A stretch of DNA of 64,000 nucleotides from Pseudomonas xionganensis (GTDB taxonomy: Bacteria > Pseudomonadota > Gammaproteobacteria > Pseudomonadales > Pseudomonadaceae). The DNA is taken from assembly GCF_009763245.1 (NCBI RefSeq), contig NZ_WKJZ01000002.1, positions 62,001-126,000 of the forward strand, in the 5' to 3' direction. Of this stretch, positions 7,500 to 16,433 are shown in pieces. The first letter of the stretch is position 1. Every line of letters begins with the position of its first letter. The translations under genes and the position numbers were made by a program. Under the pieces are notes generated by a model. It saw only the letters and a program-made list of their open reading frames with translations. It ran no database searches and was not told the DNA's origin.

Positions 7500-8624
7500 T
7501 CAGCTTTGACGATAAGGCAATAGTTCTCGGGCCTGCTCGGCGTAACGCTGCACAGCGAGGCGCTCCTCGCTGAGAAACTGCGCCACCGCTGCCCGCAGCC
7601 CCGGATGACACAAGTAATGCCAGGAGCGCGTGATCACCGGTTCGAAGCCGCGAATCAGCTTGTGCTCACCCTGGGCCCCGGCATCGAAGCGCTGCAATCC
7701 CTTAGCAATGGCGTACTCCATGCCCTGATAGAAACAGGTTTCGAAATGCAGGCGGTCGAACTCGGCCAGGCAACCCCAGTAACGGCCGTAGAGGCTGTCG
7801 CCACCGACCAGACTAAAGGCCATGGCCACCGGCTGCCCTGCCCGCCGCGCCAGCACCACGCGAATCATCTCGGGCATGCGCTCGGCCAGCAGGCTGAAAA
7901 ACACGCGGGTCAGATAGGGCGCCTGTCCCCGTACCCGGTAGGTGTTGGCGTAGCACAGGTAGACGAAATCCCACTCAGCCTCGCTGAGCTGATGGCCCTC
8001 GCGCCAGTCGAACTCGATCCCCTGCCCCGCTACCTGCTCACGCTCCTTGCGCATCTGCTTGCGCTTGCGTGAGGCCAGGGTATCGAGAAAGTCCTGAAAA
8101 TCCCGGTAACCCCGATTGCGCCAATGGAACTGACAGCCCAGCCGCGCCAGCCAGCCCTCCTGCCCCTGGAGCAAGACATCATCTTCCGGCCGGGTAAAGT
8201 TGATATGCAGCCCGGACAATCCTTGCGGCTGCAGATTGCCGGTCAGTGCTGCAAGCAGCCGCCCAGCGGCAGAGGGCTCCCCCAGCAGGCGTGGGCCGCT
8301 GACCGGAGAAAAGGGAATGGCCCCCAGAAGCTTGGGGTAATAGGCGATACCGGCACGTCGACAGGCGTCGGCCCAGCCATGGTCGAACACATATTCGCCA
8401 TAGGAGTGGTCTTTTATATACGCCGGCAAGGCCGCCAACAGCTCACCCCGAGCGCCCAGCATCACTTGGTGAGCCGGCATCCAGCCCGTCCCGGGCCCGA
8501 CACTGCCGCTTTCTTCCAGGGCACTGAGAAAGCCATGCCTTAGAAAGGGTTGGGGTTCGGCGCACAGACCGTCCCAACAATCGGCGTCGAGGTGCTTGAG
8601 TGCAGGTAGGCTGGATAGGGTCAT
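7500..8624 (-). CDS. GNAT-fold protein of the DUF482/peptidogalycan family
   Basis: A 374-residue cytoplasmic protein with the family signatures FLRHGFLSALEESGSVGPGTGW near the N-terminus (shown in part) and LYGRYWGC followed by HFETCFYQGMEYAI in the C-terminal acetyltransferase-like domain. It resembles FemAB/GNAT enzymes, but no reaction is established. The start is ATG 8624 (MTLSSLPALKHL); the frame stays open 144 bases further without a good ribosome site. The stop codon lies about 9 bases from a REP element. Confidence 0.8.
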   Translation of the reverse strand: MTLSSLPALKHLDADCWDGLCAEPQPFLRHGFLSALEESGSVGPGTGWMPAHQVMLGARGELLAALPAYIKDHSYGEYVFDHGWADACRRAGIAYYPKLLGAIPFSPVSGPRLLGEPSAAGRLLAALTGNLQPQGLSGLHINFTRPEDDVLLQGQEGWLARLGCQFHWRNRGYRDFQDFLDTLASRKRKQMRKEREQVAGQGIEFDWREGHQLSEAEWDFVYLCYANTYRVRGQAPYLTRVFFSLLAERMPEMIRVVLARRAGQPVAMAFSLVGGDSLYGRYWGCLAEFDRLHFETCFYQGMEYAIAKGLQRFDAGAQGEHKLIRGFEPVITRSWHYLCHPGLRAAVAQFLSEERLAVQRYAEQARELLPYRQS

Positions 8625-8726
8625 AAGCGCAGTCTGGCCTGTTGCCCACACGAAAAAAAGGCCAGGAGTCTTTTTAACGTCGCGTAACGACGGCCCACAG
8701 GGTGACCGCAAGGGCCAACAAGACAT

Positions 8727-8753
8727 AAAAAAGCCCCGCACAGAGGCGGGGCT
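8727..8753 (-). terminator. Rho-independent terminator after the porin gene
   Basis: AGCCCCGC/GCGGGGCT, an 8-bp GC-rich stem with a 6-base loop, followed on the minus strand by a run of Ts. It lies about 33 bp beyond the porin stop. Confidence 0.88.
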
Positions 8754-8785
8754 GGAAGGTAGGAGCAACGCTTGAACGATAGTGC

Positions 8786-10138
8786 TTAGAACACGTACTG
8801 CAGACGACCCACGATGGCCTTGCCATCGTCCTGCACGTCCTTGCCGTTTACTTGGCCAGTGGTATCAATGTTGTCGACCTCATAGTCAACGTAGTTCAGG
8901 CTCATACGCACAGCAGGCGTGGCGAAATAGTTGACACCCACCACCATGGCGCTGGCCGTGAACTCATCATTCATATTAGCTGCCGAGATATCGCCTATGA
9001 AATCGGCATTATCCAGACCAGCCAGATCGCCCGGAATTGCATTGGCATCAGAGTCAATATCAGTGCTCTCGTAGCGGGCGAAGACCTCCCAGGTGCCCTT
9101 CATATCGGTCGGTTTGTCCCACTTACCGTCACTGCCCTTGTAGCCGCGGGCCGCGCCGAACATATAGGAAACCTGAGCGGTATAGCCGCTGAGGTCAGCA
9201 TCGGAGTCGAGGCCGCCTGCGGTTTCGCCGGAAATGCTGCGCTGGAAGTATTCGGCTGCGGCGCGGAAAGAGCCGAACTGAGCCCCGGACTCAAGCAGCC
9301 ATTCGCTGTCTTTGTCAGCCACCGCCACATTGGCGAAGGTCAGGCGCTGATCGTCATCGCTGCGAATACCCAGACGGGTGCGGGCGCGAGCACGGTCATC
9401 ATCCGAGCTGCTGTCATGGTAGTTGGCCGCCAGATGAATCACGTCAGTACCGTTGAGGTACGGAGCCCAGTGGGCACGCAGGGTGTAGCCGAACAGCTCA
9501 TCGTTGCCGTCAGACTCGTAGTTGTTGTTGTTGTCGCTTACATCATAGGTCGCAACCTGAGCCATAAAGCCGTAGTTGTCGCCAGAGTGCTTAACGTTTA
9601 CGCCAAACTGCGCATCTTCATCACCATGCAGGAAGTCGTACATGAAGGGACGCTCGATGGCAGTGATCCAGGACGAGCTGGTGGTATTTTCCAGGCCGTA
9701 GTCCACGCCGAAACGACCCACGGTTACATCAACAACATCCAGGCCGGTGTAAGTGATATAGGCACGGTCAATGTCAGTGCCATCGGCGAAACCGTCGTAG
9801 GACAGGCGCACACCCCAACCCCAGTCCTTGTAGGCCACGCCTTCCAGGCCGATTTCGCCACGACGGATATAGGTATTGAAGGTGTCATCGAACGGCTTGT
9901 TCTGACCGGCAGCCTGCAGGCCATCGAAGTTGGTGGCATCCCACTGCAGCTTGCCGCCCAGTTTGAAGCTGAATTCCTTGTCAGTGGTGGCGACTTCCAG
10001 GCCACCCTTGGTCTTGATCACGAGGTCGGCGCCATCAGTGGTGACGGTACCGGCGAAAGCCTGGGCGGAAATAGCCATGGCCAGAGCGCTGGTGGCGAAG
10101 CCGGCCATTACTCCACGGAAGCTGTGCTTACGGATCAT
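8786..10138 (-). CDS. Outer-membrane porin of the OprO/OprP family
   Basis: A 450-residue beta-barrel porin. The signal peptide runs MIRKHSFRGVMAGFATSALA to about AQAFA, with cleavage before GTVTTDG. The mature chain has the O/P-porin start (LGGKLQWDATNF, then YIRRGEIGLEG) and ends in the classical outer-membrane aromatic LQYVF. OprP and OprO form trimers selective for phosphate and polyphosphate, but many relatives have other specificities, and I saw no convincing Pho box upstream. The start ATG 10138 has GAGGA eight bases upstream. The coding frame remains open far upstream into the sigma-factor gene, which is not meaningful. Confidence 0.88.
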   Translation of the reverse strand: MIRKHSFRGVMAGFATSALAMAISAQAFAGTVTTDGADLVIKTKGGLEVATTDKEFSFKLGGKLQWDATNFDGLQAAGQNKPFDDTFNTYIRRGEIGLEGVAYKDWGWGVRLSYDGFADGTDIDRAYITYTGLDVVDVTVGRFGVDYGLENTTSSSWITAIERPFMYDFLHGDEDAQFGVNVKHSGDNYGFMAQVATYDVSDNNNNYESDGNDELFGYTLRAHWAPYLNGTDVIHLAANYHDSSSDDDRARARTRLGIRSDDDQRLTFANVAVADKDSEWLLESGAQFGSFRAAAEYFQRSISGETAGGLDSDADLSGYTAQVSYMFGAARGYKGSDGKWDKPTDMKGTWEVFARYESTDIDSDANAIPGDLAGLDNADFIGDISAANMNDEFTASAMVVGVNYFATPAVRMSLNYVDYEVDNIDTTGQVNGKDVQDDGKAIVGRLQYVF

Positions 10139-10371
10139 CGAAGATTCCTCTAAATGGACTTTAAGTGTTGAAAACACCCGAGCACTGGGGGCTCGTTCGT
10201 GCTGGAGGGAATCTTGGCGAGGAAATATTTCGGGGCAGTTGCTGATAGATAAACTTTTGATTACAGAGGAACTTTTTAATTCTTTTAAATATAAGTGAAA
10301 CAGCAGCCCATCGGCTCGTGATGCCGCCAGCGCAGAAGCGAGCGGAGCAGGAGGAAGGGCCGCTGTGAGGG

Positions 10372-10605
10372 TCAGCCTTGCTGGCGACGCAACTCGGCCA
10401 GGCGTGCAGCCAGGGCGTCCAGTTCGGCGCTCTGCCCTTGCGGCAGTTGGCGCAAGACCGCCCGGCTCAAGCGCATCTGACGGATAAAGCGGCGGCAGCG
10501 GTAACACATGGCCAGGTGCAGACGCACGGCCACTCGCTGGCGCAGGCTCAGATGAGCGTCCAGCAGGTCGCTGGACAGGGCCACCAGCTCCTTGCAACTC
10601 AGCAT
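10372..10605 (-). CDS. Zinc-finger anti-sigma factor
   Basis: A 77-residue soluble protein with the ZAS signature His-x3-Cys-x2-Cys in HLAMCYRCRRF near its middle and a helical C-terminus. It has no membrane helix, so it is a short cytoplasmic zinc-binding anti-sigma factor. Its ATG overlaps the end of the upstream ECF sigma gene by 7 bases, the usual arrangement for a cognate pair. Zinc-cysteine anti-sigma factors often respond to oxidation or envelope stress; the signal here is unknown. Confidence 0.8.
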   Translation of the reverse strand: MLSCKELVALSSDLLDAHLSLRQRVAVRLHLAMCYRCRRFIRQMRLSRAVLRQLPQGQSAELDALAARLAELRRQQG

Positions 10606-11213
10606 TGACCGGTCTCCTCGAAGTGCTCAAGGGTGGCGTACACCTTGAGTCGGGCGCGGTGCAGCAGCACCCGGACATTGGAGGCGGAAACCTGCAAAAG
10701 GTTACAGATCTCCTCCAGTTCAAGGCCTTCGCGCTCACGCAGGTGCAGCACACTGCCTTGCTGTGACGGCAGACTGGCCAGGGTCCTCTCCAGACACTGG
10801 CGCAGTTCATCCTCGGTCAGCAGTGCATCCGGGCTGTCGTGATGCCAGGCATGAGGAGCCAGCAGCCAGTGGCCTGACTCACTGAAACGCTCATCTCCGA
10901 TGCTGCCATGGGGGGCCGGCAGATCATCCAGCAGCACTTCGCGGCGATTTTGCTTGAGACGATTTTTCGCGCTATTGGCAGTGATGGTGAGCAGCCAGGT
11001 CTTCAGGCTGGAACGCGCCTGGAAGGCATCCAGACCACGCACCACGGACAGCCAGGCGTCCTGCACCGCTTCATCGGCCTGACGACTGCCGACTATGGCA
11101 AATGCCACCGCACGCATCGCCCCCTGGTAGGTGGCGACCAGTTCGCGGAACGCCTTCTGCTCGCCCGCCCGCAGACGGGCGAGCAGGGCCTGGTCGGCAG
11201 GATAGTCCGTCAC
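10599..11213 (-). CDS. ECF-type RNA polymerase sigma-70 factor
   Basis: A 204-residue ECF sigma factor. Region 2 lies at about residues 20-90 ([20 protein letters not shown], then [18 protein letters not shown]), and region 4 at about 135-190 ([20 protein letters not shown], then [16 protein letters not shown]). The GTG start overlaps the TGA of the ketosynthase gene upstream (GTGA), and its own end overlaps the anti-sigma gene, so the three genes are translationally coupled. This order matches the P. aeruginosa PA3286-PA3284 region as I recall it. Confidence 0.88.
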   Translation of the reverse strand: MTDYPADQALLARLRAGEQKAFRELVATYQGAMRAVAFAIVGSRQADEAVQDAWLSVVRGLDAFQARSSLKTWLLTITANSAKNRLKQNRREVLLDDLPAPHGSIGDERFSESGHWLLAPHAWHHDSPDALLTEDELRQCLERTLASLPSQQGSVLHLREREGLELEEICNLLQVSASNVRVLLHRARLKVYATLEHFEETGQC

Positions 11214-12331
11214 TTCTTGCGCAGGATCACACTGCCGATGGAGTAGCCGGCACCGAAGGAGCTCAGCACACCCAGCGCCCCGCTGGGCAGGTCGTCCTGA
11301 TGCTTGTGCAGGGCGATCACCGAACCGGCCGAGCTGGTATTGGCGTAGCTGTCGAGAATTACCGGCGCTTCGCTCGGTTCGGCGTCACGCCCCAGCAGCT
11401 TGCGCGCAATCAGCAGGTTCATGTTGAGGTTGGCCTGGTGCAGCCAGAAGCGCTTGACGTCACCGACGTTCAGCTGGTTCTCCGCCAGGTGTGCGGCGAT
11501 CAGCTCGGCCACCATGGGGCAGACATCCTTGAACACCTTGCGCCCTTCCTGCACGAACAGCTTGTCGCGGGCGCCGATGCCCTCTTCGGCACAGCGATTG
11601 AGGAAGCCGAAGTTGTTACGGATATTGTTGCTGAACTGGGTGATCAGCTTGGTGCCGACCACATCGAACTGATAGCTGGAGGTGGCCTGCTCGGCCCGTT
11701 CGATGATCACCGCAGTGGCAGCATCACCGAAGATGAAGTGGCTGTCGCGGTCCCGGAAATTCAGGTGCCCGGTGCAGATTTCCGGGTTGACCATCAGGAT
11801 GGCGCGGGCCTGGCCGGTCTGAATCGCGTTGGTCGCGGCCTGGATGCCGAAGGTGGCCGAGGAACAGGCCACGTTCATGTCATAGCCCCAGCCCTGGATG
11901 CCCAGGGCCGCCTGCACTTCAATGGCCACCGCCGGGTAGGCGCGCTGCAGGTTGGAACAGGCGACTATCACCCCGTCGATATCGGCCACGGTCTTGCCGG
12001 CGCGCTCGAGTGCCTGCTTGGCCGCCGCCACGGACATCTCGCAGAGGATGCCCCACTCCTCGTTGCTGCGTTCCGGGATGCGCGGGGTCATGCGCCGCGG
12101 ATCGAGGATGCCGGCCTTGTCGATGACGAAGCGGCTCTTGATACCCGAGGCCTTTTCGATAAAGGCACTGCTCGATTCGCTCAGGGCCTCGACCTCACCC
12201 CGGGCAATGGCTTCGGCATGCTCGGCGTTGAACAGCTGCACATAGGCGTTGAAGGACTCGACCAGCTCATCATTGGAAATGCTGTTGGCCGGGGTATAGA
12301 GGCCGGTACCACTGATCACGACTTTATGCAC
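11210..12331 (-). CDS. Beta-ketoacyl-ACP synthase III (FabH-like, PA3286 type)
   Basis: A 373-residue thiolase-fold condensing enzyme. The active-site Cys is residue 156 in [10 protein letters not shown], the His is in [10 protein letters not shown], and the Asn in YANTSSAGS, the complete FabH Cys-His-Asn triad. It is longer than E. coli FabH (317 aa), with an insert near residues 30-60. The P. aeruginosa relative PA3286 condenses octanoyl-CoA from beta-oxidation with malonyl-ACP, feeding it back into fatty-acid synthesis; the same job is inferred here. It is the first gene of an operon with an ECF sigma and anti-sigma factor. Confidence 0.87.
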   Translation of the reverse strand: MHKVVISGTGLYTPANSISNDELVESFNAYVQLFNAEHAEAIARGEVEALSESSSAFIEKASGIKSRFVIDKAGILDPRRMTPRIPERSNEEWGILCEMSVAAAKQALERAGKTVADIDGVIVACSNLQRAYPAVAIEVQAALGIQGWGYDMNVACSSATFGIQAATNAIQTGQARAILMVNPEICTGHLNFRDRDSHFIFGDAATAVIIERAEQATSSYQFDVVGTKLITQFSNNIRNNFGFLNRCAEEGIGARDKLFVQEGRKVFKDVCPMVAELIAAHLAENQLNVGDVKRFWLHQANLNMNLLIARKLLGRDAEPSEAPVILDSYANTSSAGSVIALHKHQDDLPSGALGVLSSFGAGYSIGSVILRKK

Positions 12332-12667
12332 GGTGATTCCTCTTGTTCGCTGCCGCGTGCGGCGGCCAGGTATGCGTCAAGTCTCGACCCGCTGGGGCCG
12401 AGAACAAAATTAGGCTGACAGTAATGCCTCATTCCCTGAAACGTCCTGTAACTAGCCGCTGAGTTTGCCACAGGCGCGGGGCCTGCGTCCGCTCGGCTGA
12501 TCAGCGTTTATGGCGTAAACAGGCGGCTATTTAGGCAAAGATGCGCACAGCGCGCAGCAGGACACACCGACGCGACAGTCCTGGGGGTTCACCCGTTCGG
12601 GCGATAGGCAATTGTCCGACAATCCATAGACTGCCGGCACCACCCCATAACAATAAAAGGTTCCGTC
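12332..12667. other. Intergenic region between divergent genes
   Basis: A 336-bp gap between the ketosynthase operon (minus) and the exported lipase-like gene (plus). No coding frame is convincing. It must hold two divergent promoters. The only structure I see is the perfect dyad ATTGTC-C-GACAAT at 12611-12623, 45 bp upstream of the lipase-like start. Confidence 0.6.
12611..12623. promoter_or_regulatory. Perfect 6-bp dyad, candidate operator
   Basis: ATTGTC and GACAAT are exact reverse complements separated by one base, 45 bp upstream of the exported hydrolase start. Dyads with a TTGTC...GACAA form are common for GntR-type repressors. The regulator is unknown. Confidence 0.35.
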
Positions 12668-13741
12668 ATGCGCCAGCTCCTGTTGTTGCTTGTGCTGAGT
12701 TTCTCCTCCCTGCTGCATGCCGCCGTCGGCGTGTTCCCCGACAGCACCTTCCAGAACCTCGACCATGGTCTGTACTGGTTCGGCTACGGCGACAGCTGGC
12801 AAAAGGCCGTGCCCGGCCAGAGCAATGCCTACTTCGCCAACAGCAAACCCACGGTTATCTATATCCACGGCTGGCAGAACGGCGCCACCCAGAGGAAGAA
12901 TCGCGAAACCTTCAACCGCAAGGACGCCGGCGGCCCGGATCTGGATCTTGCCCATGCCTGGCTAGCGGCAGGCTACAACGTCGGCATCCTGTACTGGAAC
13001 CAGTTCGCCGACGAAGGTGAAGTCAAGGACGCCGAAGCCAAGATCTGGACCGCCAGCGGCCCGCGTGCCATGCGCTGGCGCAACAGCAGCGGCGTCTACA
13101 GCAGCGGGCCGAACAAGTCCGCCGGCGATCTGCTGTTCGATCACTACAAGGCCAACATGGCCAGCTACACCGGCAGCAATATTCGCATCCTCGGCCACTC
13201 CCTGGGCAACCAGATGGCCATCGTCCTGACCAAGAAAATCAGCGATGCAGTCAGTGCCGGCACACTGCCCAGCCGCCTGCTGCCCAAGCGGGTGGCTTTG
13301 CTCGACCCCTTCTATTCCAATTACGCCAAGAGCTATCTGGGCAACAAATGGGTCGGCGAAGTGTGCCGGACCTATGTCAGCGAGCTGAAAACCAAGGGCG
13401 TGATCTTCGAAGCCTATCGCACCTCCTCGGTGACCAGCACGGTGTTCGTCGGCGATGCCAATACCGGCCTGATGAAGATGACCGCCTTCAGCGAGCTCAA
13501 ACCCTGGTACTTCAACTCCGTGCAGCAGACCGAGAAGCACAATGCCGCCGTCTGGCACTACCTCTGGTCCTTCAGCTTCAACCCACCGCTGATTACCGGC
13601 ACCACCAGCCAGGCGGCCTCGGCCAGGACCAGCGACAGTCGCATCAGCACCCTGATGAATGGCAGCAAGAAGCTGGTGCATGACCAGGGTGCCTATACCA
13701 AGGAACCTTCCGACGACAACTTCAAGAGCGTCAATCGCTAA
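12668..13741 (+). CDS. Exported lipase-like alpha/beta hydrolase
   Basis: A 357-residue protein with signal peptide MRQLLLLLVLSFSSLLHAA. The oxyanion strand reads YIHGWQNG, the nucleophile elbow GHSLGNQ gives Ser178, and an Asp in VALLDPFYSN follows about 34 residues later, which resembles the pancreatic-lipase-like arrangement. The C-terminal His is probably in HYLW. Expected in the periplasm or secreted. It is a single gene with its own ribosome site (AAAGG) and a strong terminator after it. The substrate is unknown, with ester or lipid hydrolysis inferred from fold. Confidence 0.75.
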   Translation: MRQLLLLLVLSFSSLLHAAVGVFPDSTFQNLDHGLYWFGYGDSWQKAVPGQSNAYFANSKPTVIYIHGWQNGATQRKNRETFNRKDAGGPDLDLAHAWLAAGYNVGILYWNQFADEGEVKDAEAKIWTASGPRAMRWRNSSGVYSSGPNKSAGDLLFDHYKANMASYTGSNIRILGHSLGNQMAIVLTKKISDAVSAGTLPSRLLPKRVALLDPFYSNYAKSYLGNKWVGEVCRTYVSELKTKGVIFEAYRTSSVTSTVFVGDANTGLMKMTAFSELKPWYFNSVQQTEKHNAAVWHYLWSFSFNPPLITGTTSQAASARTSDSRISTLMNGSKKLVHDQGAYTKEPSDDNFKSVNR

Positions 13742-13820
13742 CCTCTGCACCACTGCAGCCAGGCAGCGGGACGCCTCAGGCGACGCAGCGCGACTTGACT
13801 ATCCAGTCACAGCATGAAAA

Positions 13821-13860
13821 AACAGCAGGCCACCCTCCCGGTGTGGCCTGCTGTTTTTTT
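13821..13860 (+). terminator. Strong intrinsic terminator just before the LysE-family gene
   Basis: AACAGCAGGCCAC pairs perfectly with GTGGCCTGCTGTT (13 bp) around a 9-base loop, followed by a T-run. It ends the lipase-like transcript and lies only 12 bp upstream of the next plus-strand start codon. Confidence 0.9.
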
Positions 13861-13872
13861 GGAACCCTGCCC

Positions 13873-14484
13873 ATGGCCCTGCATACCTGGCTGCTGTATC
13901 TCATCGCGGTGATCGGCCTATCCCTCACCCCCGGCCCCAATGGCCTGCTGGCGCTCAGCCACGGGGCCATGCATGGCCATCGCAAAACCCTGTTCACCAT
14001 AGCCGGTGGCGTGCTCGGCTTTACCCTGCTGATGGCCCTGTCCATGCTCGGCATTGGCACCCTGCTGCAAGCCTCGGCCGATATCCTGATCCTGCTCAAA
14101 TGGCTGGGTGGCGCCTACCTGATCTGGCTCGGCGTCCAGCTCTGGCGCGCGCCGGCCCTGCATCTGCAGCTTGAGCGCCCGGCCACGTCCAGCCACAGCA
14201 CGCAGCTCTTTAGCCAGGGCCTGCTGTCTGCCCTGTCCAATCCCAAGGTGATCCTGTTCTTCGCCGCCTTCCTGCCGCAATTTATCCGCCCCGGCAATCC
14301 GCTGTGGCTGCAGTTCTTGATCATGGCGGCCACTTTTGCCGTGGTTGAAGGCATGACGGAGTATCTGCTGGCGCGTATGGCCCAGCGTATTCGCCCCTGG
14401 CTGCAACGCAGCGGCAAGGCTTTCAACCGCACCTGCGGTGGGCTGTTTGCCCTGATGGGCGCGGCCCTGCCCATGACCCGCTAG
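13873..14484 (+). CDS. LysE/RhtB-family amino-acid exporter
   Basis: A 203-residue inner-membrane protein with six predicted helices. The family signature SLTPGPNGLLALSHGAMHG is at residues 17-35, and the second half carries GLLSALSNPKVILFFAAFLP, also diagnostic. It probably exports an amino acid or derivative. The start ATG 13873 (MALHTWLLYLIAVIG) follows GGAA by 8 bases. Its TAG stop is followed immediately by the ATG of a solute-binding protein gene. A strong terminator hairpin sits directly upstream, so how it is transcribed is unclear. Confidence 0.87.
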   Translation: MALHTWLLYLIAVIGLSLTPGPNGLLALSHGAMHGHRKTLFTIAGGVLGFTLLMALSMLGIGTLLQASADILILLKWLGGAYLIWLGVQLWRAPALHLQLERPATSSHSTQLFSQGLLSALSNPKVILFFAAFLPQFIRPGNPLWLQFLIMAATFAVVEGMTEYLLARMAQRIRPWLQRSGKAFNRTCGGLFALMGAALPMTR

Positions 14485-15237
14485 ATGCCCAGCCGCCTCG
14501 GACAACATCGCTATTGCCAGTTGCTCACCCTCGGGCTGCTGTTCGCGGCCCAGGCCAGCCTGGCCAATGACCGAGCACTGCGCTTTTCAGTAAACGACAG
14601 CTGGGCCATGCCCATGGTCAGAATCGAAGCAGGCCAGGCCGTCGGCGGCATTCTCTTCGACTTGCAGCAGCGCCTCGCGACCAAGGTCGGACGCCAGGCC
14701 AGGATGCTGGTGATGCCACGCCTGCGTGTGCAGCAGGCCCTGGAGAATGGCGATATCGACGTGCGCTGCTATGTCAGTCCCAACTGGCTGGGCAGCGGCC
14801 ACCACCGCTATATCTGGAGCCTGCCCTTTATGACCCAGCGCGATCTTCTGGTCGGTCGCGAGAAAGGCACACTGAGACCCGAGCAGCTCAGGAACCAGCG
14901 CCTGGGCACCGTACTGGGTTTCACCTACCCCAGCCTGGAACCACTCTTTGCCGATGGCCGGCTACGCCGGGAAGACGCCCGCACCCAGGAGCAGGTGCTG
15001 CTCAAACTGCAAGCTGGCCGCTATCCCTACGCAGTCAGCAATGACCTCTCCCTGCACTGGTTCAACCGCCAGCACCCAACCAGCCCGCGCCTGCATGCCC
15101 TTGGCGAAATCAGCAGCGACCCCATCGCCTGCATCGTCCGCGATGCGCCGGACGTGCCCACCATGGCTCTGCTGCGGGCCATGGTGCAGATGAAGCAGGC
15201 CGGTGAGTTCGAAGCCATTCTCCGGGCCTATCGTTAA
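14485..15237 (+). CDS. Periplasmic amino-acid-binding-like protein (SBP family 3)
   Basis: A 250-residue exported protein. An N-terminal hydrophobic segment ends at QASLAND, a likely signal-peptidase site. The mature chain has the type 3 solute-binding layout: GGILFDLQQRLATKVGR near residue 55, NGDIDVRCYVSP near 90, then the hinge and second lobe with LGTVLGFTYPSLE. No permease or ATPase genes are adjacent, so it may be an orphan sensor or binding protein rather than a transporter part. It begins directly after the LysE stop codon. Confidence 0.75.
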   Translation: MPSRLGQHRYCQLLTLGLLFAAQASLANDRALRFSVNDSWAMPMVRIEAGQAVGGILFDLQQRLATKVGRQARMLVMPRLRVQQALENGDIDVRCYVSPNWLGSGHHRYIWSLPFMTQRDLLVGREKGTLRPEQLRNQRLGTVLGFTYPSLEPLFADGRLRREDARTQEQVLLKLQAGRYPYAVSNDLSLHWFNRQHPTSPRLHALGEISSDPIACIVRDAPDVPTMALLRAMVQMKQAGEFEAILRAYR

Positions 15238-15364
15238 AGCTTGGCAAGGCCCTTGCCGCACCTCGACAGCGAGCAGCAGGAAAATGGGCACAGCACGGGG
15301 CCTGCTGCAGTGTTTTCTACCCGCAGCGGCCACACCGAAGTGACGGGTGCTGGCGCAAGAGGCT

Positions 15365-15787
15365 TCAAGGCTCCACGGCCAGAATATCGAAGCCGCCGCG
15401 GTTCTGACTGATGATGCGGAACTGCTGGCGACTGCCATCCTCGACCTTGACCGCCAGCTCACGGCGCAGACGCCCCTTGCCGCACAGGGTATCGTCCAGC
15501 GGGTCGATGCCAATGCCCAGCACCCGGGTACCTACCGGCACCTGAAAACTGGCCTGCTCGCCAACACCGATGCGTGCCGCCAACTGGCGATCCACCAGCA
15601 CCGCTACATAGCAGCCACTGCCCATGCCGCCGAAGTCCCGGGTCACCTCGATCTGCCCGCCCCATTGCTGCACCTGCTGATACCCCAGCAGGCGATCTTC
15701 AGGTATGGGCTTTATATATTCAGCGTCAGGTTTCCAGGAAGAACAGCCAGCCAGCAACAGGGGGAGTACAGCAAGAATCAGACGCAT
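15365..15787 (-). CDS. Small lipoprotein of unknown function
   Basis: A 140-residue protein with a clear lipobox (LPLLLAGC, Cys18 region) after a short hydrophobic signal, so it should be lipid-anchored. The residue after Cys is Ser, which favours outer-membrane sorting under the Lol rules. The mature domain has IPEDRLLGYQ, GSGCYVAVLVD and VPVGTRVLGIGIDP, reminiscent of the DUF2846-like small lipoproteins, but I do not recognise a function. The start ATG 15787 follows AGGAGGG, a strong ribosome site. Confidence 0.75.
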   Translation of the reverse strand: MRLILAVLPLLLAGCSSWKPDAEYIKPIPEDRLLGYQQVQQWGGQIEVTRDFGGMGSGCYVAVLVDRQLAARIGVGEQASFQVPVGTRVLGIGIDPLDDTLCGKGRLRRELAVKVEDGSRQQFRIISQNRGGFDILAVEP

Positions 15788-15863
15788 AAAGGCCCTCCTT
15801 GGGCGCATGAGGTCAGCCGGATGAGGCCGATGTAGCGTTTCACAATCAGCCAGCGGGCTTCCG

Positions 15864-16301
15864 TCAGGCATTGATCCGGCGCAGCAAGCGCGCCTGCAAC
15901 TGCTCCAGCAGCGAGGCTTCGGCCCGGGCACTGGCATGCAACTCCAACTTTTCACCGGCATAGCGCGGCACGATATGCATATGCAGATGAAACACGGTCT
16001 GCCCGGCCGGCGCACCGTTGAACTGCGCCACCTGTACACCAGCGGGTTCCAGCTCCTCAACCAGCACGCGAGCCAGACGCTGCACCACGGTCATGACCTT
16101 GGCCAGGCTATCGCTGTCCACATCGAGAATATTGCGCGCCGCAACCCGCTTGGGAATCACTAGGGTATGGCCATAGGACTGCGGAAACACATCGAGAAAG
16201 GCCAGCACATCCTCATCCTCATAAAGCTTGTAGCAGGGGGCCTGGCCACGAATGATCTGGGCGAAGATGTTCTGCGGATCGTAGTCGCCATGCAGGCTCA
16301 T
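15864..16301 (-). CDS. HIT-family nucleotide hydrolase/transferase
   Basis: A 145-residue histidine-triad protein. The catalytic motif HLHMHIVPRY (His-x-His-x-His) is near residue 100, with the upstream CYKLYEDEDVLAFLDVFPQS typical of bacterial HinT-type hydrolases acting on nucleoside phosphoramidates. The start ATG 16301 is preceded by GAGGAG, while an upstream in-frame ATG at 16331 lacks a site. It is a single gene. Confidence 0.9.
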   Translation of the reverse strand: MSLHGDYDPQNIFAQIIRGQAPCYKLYEDEDVLAFLDVFPQSYGHTLVIPKRVAARNILDVDSDSLAKVMTVVQRLARVLVEELEPAGVQVAQFNGAPAGQTVFHLHMHIVPRYAGEKLELHASARAEASLLEQLQARLLRRINA

Positions 16302-16433
16302 CAGGTCTCTCCTCGGGACAATGGAAAGCACGCACCATAGCGCCTTGGCGCGTAATAGTTAACTAGCGGGCAGATGCACAGCCCGGCCGCGAGAGGTATC
16401 TTCTGCCCACTATCGCCTCTACGGGATCACATC

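Noticed and set aside
10230..10300. Possible Pho box upstream of the O/P-type porin
   Set aside because: Only one CTGTAAT half-site resembles the CTGTCAT repeat; the second half does not match.
10139..10810. Upstream extension of the porin frame
   Set aside because: The signal peptide and ribosome site place the start at 10138; the extension is antiparallel-frame noise in the sigma/anti-sigma genes.
15241..15258. GGCAAGG-CCCTTGCC palindrome after the solute-binding gene
   Set aside because: No loop and no T-run, so not a convincing terminator.
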